Positions 58,707 through 64,000 of a DNA stretch of 64,000 nucleotides are shown here, one piece after another. Numbering within the stretch: the stretch's first letter is position 1; each line of letters begins with the position of its first letter. The DNA lies in contig NZ_JAGSYC010000025.1 of assembly GCF_025685545.1 (NCBI RefSeq), positions 310,001 to 374,000 on the forward strand. Direction: 5' to 3'. The translations under genes were made by a program, and so were the position numbers. Source of the stretch: Granulicella paludicola (GTDB taxonomy: Bacteria > Acidobacteriota > Terriglobia > Terriglobales > Acidobacteriaceae). The notes beneath the pieces were generated by a model. That model saw only the letters and a list, made by a program, of their open reading frames with translations, did not search any database and was not told where the DNA came from.

Positions 58707-59891
58707 TCAGACAGTGGCTTTGTTCTCAGCGTCCGGCGGAAAGAAGCTCATTGCGAGCAGCAATAACACCAGCGCAGCCGGTACGGCCATCGCAATGCGC
58801 AGCGAACCTGTATGGGTAGAGACGTAACCCATCACCCAGGGAAAGATGGCGGCACCGAGGCCCGAAGCGGCCATGATCGTCGCAGCCTGCTGTGAGTGGG
58901 GTCGGCGTCGCATGAGGATACCGAAGGTCGAGGGGAAGAATGGGGCGAGGCTCAGGCCGAGCAGAAGGCAGTAGACGCTGAGCCAGCCGCTGCTGCGGGT
59001 GGTGATGATGGCCGTCAACAGCGTCGAAGAGAGGATCAGCCCGACTCTCTGCGCGGCGGACTCGCTGAAAAAACGCATAGCGGCGCTGGAAAGCACGCGT
59101 CCGATGGTGAGGGCTCCCCATAGCAAGACAACAGCAGACTGGCCGCCGAGCAACTGAGTTTCTTCATAACGCAGGCTGTAGGTGGTAAGCCACGCGGTAA
59201 GGCATGTCTCAAGACCTCCGTAGAAAAAAAGCAGAGCCGCGAAGTGGATGTGCGCCAACCTTGGTAAGGCAATTGTTGGTAAGGACTCCTGGCCCTTGGT
59301 AGCGCCCGTTGGCCCGAATCTATGTGACGGCAACAGCCACCCGCCGAACGCTGCCAGGAGGAATAGCGCAGCAAAGATCAAGACCGGGCCATGCAGGCCG
59401 TATCGCGGCAGCAGGAGAGCCGCGAGGAAGCCGCACAGTGTCGCGCCGAGACTCCAGAAGAAGTTCAAAGTGGAAAGGGCAGCGCCGGTGTGTGTGATGT
59501 AGCGGCGACCTATCAGGATATTCAACGCCGTGATGCTGAGACCGACTCCATAACCGGAGACGAAGAGCGTAGCCATGCCCGCTGCAAGGCCATGAGCAAA
59601 GGAAAACGCTGCAAACCCCACGAAGGAGCAGAGAGCTCCGGCCAGGATGCTGCGTCGCAACAGGCCGCGCACCGAAAGGCCTCCAAGGAAGGCCCCGATA
59701 AACTTGGCTGCGATCAGGTGCCCGCTCTGCTGATCAGTAATGTGCCAGTTGTGAGCCAGTGTCGGGAGGATCGGTCCGAGGATGGCTGTACCCAGACCGG
59801 TCAGCAGGATGCCAAGTCCCAGCCACACGGAGGCCGGGCCAAAAGTATTGTTGTCGAGGGGGCGGGTCTGTTCGTGCGTGCCGCTGGGCAT
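58707..59891 (-). CDS. Major facilitator superfamily transporter
   Basis: This 394-residue inner-membrane protein has about 12 hydrophobic helices. It resembles sugar or multidrug MFS proteins (WLGLGILLTGLGTAILGPIL; LIAAKFIGAFLGGL; central loop before RLAHIHFAALLFFYGG). I cannot name the substrate. There is no clear ribosome site before the ATG. The AddB/AddA genes follow on the same strand. The 129 bp before it are shared with the divergent copper-protein gene. Confidence 0.85.
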   Translation of the reverse strand: MPSGTHEQTRPLDNNTFGPASVWLGLGILLTGLGTAILGPILPTLAHNWHITDQQSGHLIAAKFIGAFLGGLSVRGLLRRSILAGALCSFVGFAAFSFAHGLAAGMATLFVSGYGVGLSITALNILIGRRYITHTGAALSTLNFFWSLGATLCGFLAALLLPRYGLHGPVLIFAALFLLAAFGGWLLPSHRFGPTGATKGQESLPTIALPRLAHIHFAALLFFYGGLETCLTAWLTTYSLRYEETQLLGGQSAVVLLWGALTIGRVLSSAAMRFFSESAAQRVGLILSSTLLTAIITTRSSGWLSVYCLLLGLSLAPFFPSTFGILMRRRPHSQQAATIMAASGLGAAIFPWVMGYVSTHTGSLRIAMAVPAALVLLLLAMSFFPPDAENKATV

Positions 59892-60020
59892 AGTGTCGAA
59901 TTTCCGGTAGCCGCCACGAGGCGTGGTCGACTCTGTTCGAGTACGTTTCGGGTTGATCCTACCACGCAGGGTAGAGAGGGCGAATGTTGGACTCCCCGAG
60001 GACTATCATGGTTTCAGAAG

Positions 60021-60944
60021 ATGAATCCGAGGTGTGGTGGCGTGCGGCTTAGCAGAGGTTTGTTTGCAGTGGTGCTGGGGCTTGGTATGGCAGTGGGCGT
60101 GGGCGCGCTCGAAGGCTGTCACGGTAAGACGGTTGCCGCTCCGGCAGGGAAGCAGTATCCGATTCGAGGCAAGGTCGTGAGCGTCGATAAAACCGGTAAC
60201 GAGATCGTTCTGGATCACGGCGCCATTCCGGGCTTCATGGAAGCGATGACCATGTCCTACCCGGTAGCCGATCCGGCTGCCATCTCCGAACTTCACCCCG
60301 GCGATGTGATCTCCGCGACGCTGACGATGGAAGAGGATGCCGCCGGCCCGAAGAACCTGCGACTGAAGGACATCGTGATCGTCGGCGAGGCGAATCCGAA
60401 TGTCAAACCGACCGTGCAGTATCACCTGCCCACTCCTGGTGAGGCGGTGCCGGACTTCAAGCTGCTGAACCAGTCGGACAAGAACGTCGATTTGAAGCAA
60501 TATCGAGGCAAGGTCGTAGTAATGACCTTCATCTACACGCGCTGCCCACTGGCGGATTATTGCCCGCGCATGAGTCACAACTTTGCTCAAATCGATAAGG
60601 CGTTGGCAGGCGACAAAGACCTGTACGCGAAGACGCACCTGCTCAGCGTGAGCTTCGACCCCACGTATGACACGCCGAAGGTTTTGAAGAGTTATGGCTC
60701 GGCTTACACCGGAAAGTATGTAAACGAAACCTTCCAACATTGGGAGTTTGCCGCGCCGCCGGTATCGGAGCTGCCGAAGATGGAGCAGTACTTCGATGTC
60801 GGCGTCACTCCTGGGGAGAGCGGTACGCTGCAGCATTCGCTCTCAACCCTCGTCATCGGCAAGGACGGCAAAGTCGTCGCTTTCTGGCCCACCAACGACT
60901 GGACGGTCGAGGATGTCATGGCAAAGATCAGGGGTGCTGCGTAA
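60021..60944 (+). CDS. CusF-like copper-binding domain fused to SCO1/SenC domain, lipoprotein
   Basis: This is a 307-residue exported protein. The N-terminal hydrophobic stretch ends in a lipobox-like ALEGC (C33; Glu before Gly is atypical). A GTG at 60042 preceded by GAGG is an alternative start. Residues about 43-118 match the CusF-type copper-binding domain (GKVVSVDKTGNEIVL; MEAMTMSYPV with Met ligands). Residues about 135-305 match SCO1/SenC, a thioredoxin-fold copper chaperone for cytochrome oxidase, with C175 and C181 (TRCPLADYCPRM, a CX5C variant of the usual CX3C) and His in LQHSLS. It probably matures a copper enzyme in the periplasm. Confidence 0.88.
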   Translation: MNPRCGGVRLSRGLFAVVLGLGMAVGVGALEGCHGKTVAAPAGKQYPIRGKVVSVDKTGNEIVLDHGAIPGFMEAMTMSYPVADPAAISELHPGDVISATLTMEEDAAGPKNLRLKDIVIVGEANPNVKPTVQYHLPTPGEAVPDFKLLNQSDKNVDLKQYRGKVVVMTFIYTRCPLADYCPRMSHNFAQIDKALAGDKDLYAKTHLLSVSFDPTYDTPKVLKSYGSAYTGKYVNETFQHWEFAAPPVSELPKMEQYFDVGVTPGESGTLQHSLSTLVIGKDGKVVAFWPTNDWTVEDVMAKIRGAA

Positions 60945-61009
60945 GGTTTGTTCCGCTATCGCTACAATATGGAGTATCGATTCCCGTTAAAGGTTAAGAG
61001 GAGGCCCGT

Positions 61010-61381
61010 GTGGCGAAGTTGACGATTGGTTTTGGCGTGGTTCTGGTGTTGGTCAGCGCAGGTTTCTGGTTGGCTACTGGTCGAACGGAGACCGCCGCGC
61101 TGCACCCTGCGGGCATCGGTGTTCTGCTAATTCTCTGTGGCGTTCTGTCAAACACCGAGAACACGAAGCAGCGCATGATCTGGATGCACGTCGCCGTAAC
61201 GGCCGGGCTCATCGGATTACTCCTGACGGGTATCCGCGCACTACTGACTTTGATAAAGGGAACGATTGCGGCCAACCCGCTTGGTTTTGACGAACGGGTT
61301 GTTATAGCACTGATCTGCCTGATTTATGTCGTTCTATGCGTCCGCAGCTTTATCGCTGCGCGCCGAACGCGAGTACTGTAG
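61010..61381 (+). CDS. Small integral membrane protein of unknown function
   Basis: This is a 123-residue protein. The start is GTG with AAGAGGAGG at 60996-61004, a strong ribosome site. Four hydrophobic segments are visible (FGVVLVLVSAGFWLAT, AGIGVLLILCGVLS, MHVAVTAGLIGLLLTGIRAL, ERVVIALICLIYVVLCVRSF), with a short basic C-terminus. I recognise no domain. It lies between the copper chaperone (65 bp upstream) and an ABC exporter (36 bp downstream) on the same strand and may be co-transcribed with either. Confidence 0.78.
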   Translation: MAKLTIGFGVVLVLVSAGFWLATGRTETAALHPAGIGVLLILCGVLSNTENTKQRMIWMHVAVTAGLIGLLLTGIRALLTLIKGTIAANPLGFDERVVIALICLIYVVLCVRSFIAARRTRVL

Positions 61382-61417
61382 ACAGCGCTTGCCGCCTGCG
61401 TAGACTAAAAGGACACA

Positions 61418-63322
61418 ATGGCGAATATTGGACATTCAGGAATGGGCGGGGGCGCGATGCGTTCCGCCGAAAAAACGGGACGCAGTGGTACGCGTGCTGC
61501 CTCCGCGGCGTTGACGGCCGCGAAACCATCACCCAGCTTCAAGCAGGTATGGCCTGAGATCAAGGCTTTGGTGATGCCGCGCCGCGGTCTGCTGGCGGTG
61601 GCGTTCGTACTGATGGTCATCGGCAGAGCTGCAGGACTTGTTGTACCTGCGCTCTTCGCGCCGTTTCTCGACAGGGTGATGGTGAAGCACGACCTCAGTG
61701 TGCTGCCGTGGATCGTCGGCGGCGCGCTTGCTGCAACGCTCATCCAGGCGGCCACCTCGTACTCGCTGACGCAGCTGCTCTCGAAGTCTGGCCAGCGACT
61801 CATCACCGATCTCCGCAAGCAGGTGCAGGCACACATCGGCAGGCTCTCGGTCGCTTTTTATGACGAGAACCGCACTGGAACGCTCGTCGCGCGCATCATG
61901 TCGGACGTGGAAGGCATTCGCAATATCGTGGGCACCGGCATCGTCGACTTCGTCGGCGGCATTCTCACCGCAGTCTTTGCCTTTATATGGCTGCTGCATA
62001 TCAGCGTCGCGATGACGATGCTCACCTTCGGCTTCCTCGTAGTCTTCGCACTCATCATGCAGCGCGCGTTCAGCGTGATTCGTCCTATCTTTCGCGAGCG
62101 TTCGAAGATCAACGCCGAAGTCACGGGTCGTCTTACCGAGTCCCTCGGTGGCGTCCGCGTGGTCAAGGGCTACAACGCAGAAGACAGCGAATCCAAGGTA
62201 TTTGCGGGCGGCGTCGATCGCCTGCTGCAAAACGTCATCAGCTCACTCACCGCGCAATCGCTTATGGGACTCGCCGGTACCGTTGTGCTGGGCGTTGTGA
62301 GCTCTATGATCATGTTCCTTGGCGCTCGCCAGGGCAATGCAGGTCACCTCACTGCAGGCCAGTTCATGAGCTATGTCATGTTCATCGGCTTTATGACCGC
62401 GCCTGTGATGCAGCTCGTGAACGTCGGTACGCAGCTGACAGAAGCGGTTGCCGGCCTCGATCGTACGCGTGAGATTCTGGCCGAGCTGCAGGAAGACGCG
62501 AGCCCAGATCGTAAGCTGCCGTTGGGACCTCTCGAGGGAGAAGTGCAATTCGTCGATGTCAGCTTCTCGTACGTAGAGGACAAGCCGGTACTGAAGGAAA
62601 TCAGCTTCGATGCCAAGCCTGGCACTGTGACGGCATTGGTGGGTTCGAGCGGCTCCGGCAAGTCGACCATCATTAGCCTCATCTGCGGCTTCCATACGGC
62701 CAAGTTGGGTGCGGTGTTGGTCGATGGACATGATCTTGCGACGGTTAAGCTCAGCAGCTTCCGCAGCCAGCTCGGCGTAGTGCTGCAGGAGACCTTCCTC
62801 TTTGATGGCACGATTAAGGAGAACATTCTGTTCTCGAACCCTGAGGCGACGGACGAAGAGTTCGCCAAAGCCTGCTCTATCGCTCGCGTGGATGAGTTCG
62901 CGAATCGTTTTCCGGAGGGTTATTCGACCATCGTGGGCGAGCGTGGCGTGAAACTCTCTGGTGGCCAACGGCAGCGGCTCTCGATCGCACGCGCGATTTT
63001 AGCTGACCCTCGTGTACTCATTCTCGACGAGGCTACGAGTTCCCTTGACTCGGAGTCCGAGGCGATGATTCAGGCGGGCTTGAACTTCCTGATGCAAGGC
63101 CGCACGACCTTCGTTATCGCGCATCGCCTCTCGACGATTCGCAAGGCCGACCAGATCCTCGTGGTTGAGCAGGGTGAGATCGTCGAACGCGGTACGCATG
63201 AGCAGTTATACGCCATGAATGGCCGCTATTTCGATCTCTACACGCGCCAGCACGGGCTGGAAACAAATCTGTTCCTTGCTCCGGGCGAAGGCGATATCGT
63301 TCCCGAGGCGGTTGCGGAGTAG
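61418..63322 (+). CDS. ABC exporter, fused permease and ATPase (MsbA-like)
   Basis: This is a 634-residue inner-membrane half-transporter with AAGGA before the ATG. A flexible Gly/Ser/Ala-rich N-terminus of about 40 residues precedes six helices (about 55-345). Motifs of the coupling region include MSDVEGIRNIVGTGIVDFVG and GRLTESLGGVRVVKGYNAED. The ATPase shows Walker A GSSGSGKST, Q loop VVLQETFLFDG, signature LSGGQRQRL, Walker B RVLILDEATSSLD and IAHRLST. It resembles lipid A and lipid flippases, but a drug or peptide substrate cannot be excluded. Its stop codon abuts that of the convergent peptidase gene inside a palindrome. Confidence 0.92.
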   Translation: MANIGHSGMGGGAMRSAEKTGRSGTRAASAALTAAKPSPSFKQVWPEIKALVMPRRGLLAVAFVLMVIGRAAGLVVPALFAPFLDRVMVKHDLSVLPWIVGGALAATLIQAATSYSLTQLLSKSGQRLITDLRKQVQAHIGRLSVAFYDENRTGTLVARIMSDVEGIRNIVGTGIVDFVGGILTAVFAFIWLLHISVAMTMLTFGFLVVFALIMQRAFSVIRPIFRERSKINAEVTGRLTESLGGVRVVKGYNAEDSESKVFAGGVDRLLQNVISSLTAQSLMGLAGTVVLGVVSSMIMFLGARQGNAGHLTAGQFMSYVMFIGFMTAPVMQLVNVGTQLTEAVAGLDRTREILAELQEDASPDRKLPLGPLEGEVQFVDVSFSYVEDKPVLKEISFDAKPGTVTALVGSSGSGKSTIISLICGFHTAKLGAVLVDGHDLATVKLSSFRSQLGVVLQETFLFDGTIKENILFSNPEATDEEFAKACSIARVDEFANRFPEGYSTIVGERGVKLSGGQRQRLSIARAILADPRVLILDEATSSLDSESEAMIQAGLNFLMQGRTTFVIAHRLSTIRKADQILVVEQGEIVERGTHEQLYAMNGRYFDLYTRQHGLETNLFLAPGEGDIVPEAVAE

Positions 63323-63335
63323 CTACTCCGCAACC
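63310..63335. terminator. 26-bp perfect palindrome spanning both stop codons of convergent genes
   Basis: GGTTGCGGAGTAG (63310-63322) is followed directly by its exact reverse complement (63323-63335). The left arm encodes the last residues and TAG of the ABC exporter, the right arm the same residues (V-A-E-stop) of the peptidase gene on the other strand. It would form a 13-bp hairpin in either mRNA, though without a T run. Confidence 0.7.
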
Positions 63336-64000
63336 CCTAGCTCGCGCAGCAGGAATGCATCGTCAAAGGCGATCTCCTTCAGATAGTCGTAACGGCCTGA
63401 CGCGCCGCCGTGGCCTGCATCCATGTTGATGTGCAGCAGCAGCGGCGTGTCGTTGGTCTTCAGCGTGCGAAGTTTCGCGACATACTTTGCGGGCTCCCAA
63501 TACATTACCTGCGAATCGTTCAGGCTGGTTTTCACCAGCATTGAGGGGTATTCGGCGGCTTGCAGGTTGTCATAGGGCGAGTAGCTGCTCATATACTCGA
63601 AGGCTTCAGGCTCGTTTGGATTGCCCCACTCCTCGTACTCAGCTACGGTCAACGGCAAGGAAGCATCGAGCATCGTGTTCATCACATCTACAAACGGCAC
63701 ATGTGAGGTCACAACCCGGAAAAGCTGCGGCTTGCCCTGCTCGATGGCAAAGTTCACAACTGCACCCATCAGCAAACCACCAGCGCTGCCGCCTTCAATT
63801 GCCACGCGTTTCGGGTCGCCATACCCTTCCCGAGTCAGAAACTCGGTCGCTTCGATGAAGTCGGTGAAGGTATTGCGCTTCACCATCATCTTGCCTGCAT
63901 CATGCCAGGGATCGCCCAGCTCGCCACCGCCGCGGATGTGGGCATACGCCATCACCAGGCCACGATCGAGCAGCGCCAGGCGCGAGGCCCCGAAACCAAG
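63323..64000 (-). CDS. S9 prolyl oligopeptidase / oligopeptidase B, C-terminal part (5' end outside window)
   Basis: The frame stays open through 64000, so the Met at 63955 is internal. The visible 225 residues are the alpha/beta-hydrolase catalytic domain: SRLALLDRGLVMAYAHIRGG, then the nucleophile elbow GGSAGGLLMG (catalytic Ser), VVTSHVPFVDVMNTM, SYSPYDNL, LNDSQVMYWEPAKYVAKLR (the Asp of the triad) and MDAGHGGASGRYD (His). These are typical of oligopeptidase B/S9A enzymes, which cleave short peptides after basic or prolyl residues. It lacks a visible start because of the window edge. Confidence 0.9.
   Translation of the reverse strand, partial: LGFGASRLALLDRGLVMAYAHIRGGGELGDPWHDAGKMMVKRNTFTDFIEATEFLTREGYGDPKRVAIEGGSAGGLLMGAVVNFAIEQGKPQLFRVVTSHVPFVDVMNTMLDASLPLTVAEYEEWGNPNEPEAFEYMSSYSPYDNLQAAEYPSMLVKTSLNDSQVMYWEPAKYVAKLRTLKTNDTPLLLHINMDAGHGGASGRYDYLKEIAFDDAFLLRELGVAE

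Overview
The window looks like the chromosome of a soil-type Acidobacteriota (Terriglobales: Terriglobus, Granulicella or Edaphobacter-like). The basis is several very large Oar-like TonB-dependent receptors with an N-terminal carboxypeptidase-regulatory-like domain, an isolated IclR-type helix-turn-helix gene beside one of them, short GTACGGGCT/AGCCCGTAC palindromes scattered between genes, a glycine-zipper BON protein and lpxB (Gram-negative envelope). The species assignment is inference from gene style; no 16S gene is present.

Region 1 (1-22.6 kb) is a plant cell-wall (pectin/arabinan) utilisation locus: three TonB-dependent receptors, a Tat-exported GH28 pectinase, a GH39-like glycosidase, an arabinose-isomerase-family protein, two intact GH43 arabinanases and a third GH43-like lipoprotein with Ig repeats that lacks key catalytic residues. 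Three regulators sit inside it: an IclR-HTH fused to a periplasmic-binding-protein domain, a 93-residue IclR HTH alone, and a LacI repressor. Region 2 (22.6-23.7 kb) is a scar: a multiply broken tyrosine integrase pointing at the 3' end of an initiator tRNA-Met gene, which probably marks the edge of an old genomic island.

Region 3 (24-29.3 kb) holds a BON/glycine-zipper envelope protein, a PpiD-like membrane-anchored prolyl isomerase behind a structured leader, and malQ. Region 4 (29.7-37.5 kb) is a transglutaminase / circularly permuted ATP-grasp + Alpha-E / transglutaminase-DUF2126 cluster with a fourth, divergent transglutaminase. This gene set is predicted to make or ligate peptides but is biochemically uncharacterised. 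The DUF2126 gene carries an apparent 3' frameshift.

Region 5 (37.7-42.8 kb) has a half-size 3-hydroxyacyl-CoA dehydrogenase-like protein, an M1-peptidase-like protein without its zinc site, lpxB and a YdeI/DUF1905 protein. Region 6 (42.9-45.5 kb) is a sulfide/persulfide detoxification divergon: half-size TauE/SafE permease and rhodanese-DUF2892 on one side, ArsR repressor and CstB-like persulfide dioxygenase-rhodanese on the other. The two arms are separated by only 38 bp. That spacer is one mirror-symmetric palindrome which contains a consensus-like -35/17 bp/-10 promoter in each direction, and each promoter is placed so that transcription would begin at the A of the ATG. I consider this the most striking regulatory structure in the window.

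Region 7 (45.5-64 kb) is mostly housekeeping: two MsbA-type ABC exporters, hemW, threonine aldolase, a receiver/histidine-kinase pair, a two-gene AddAB-like helicase-nuclease with a complete Fe-S cysteine set, an MFS transporter, a CusF-SCO copper fusion lipoprotein, a small membrane protein and the C-terminal part of an S9 prolyl oligopeptidase. The last two genes converge on a shared perfect palindrome.
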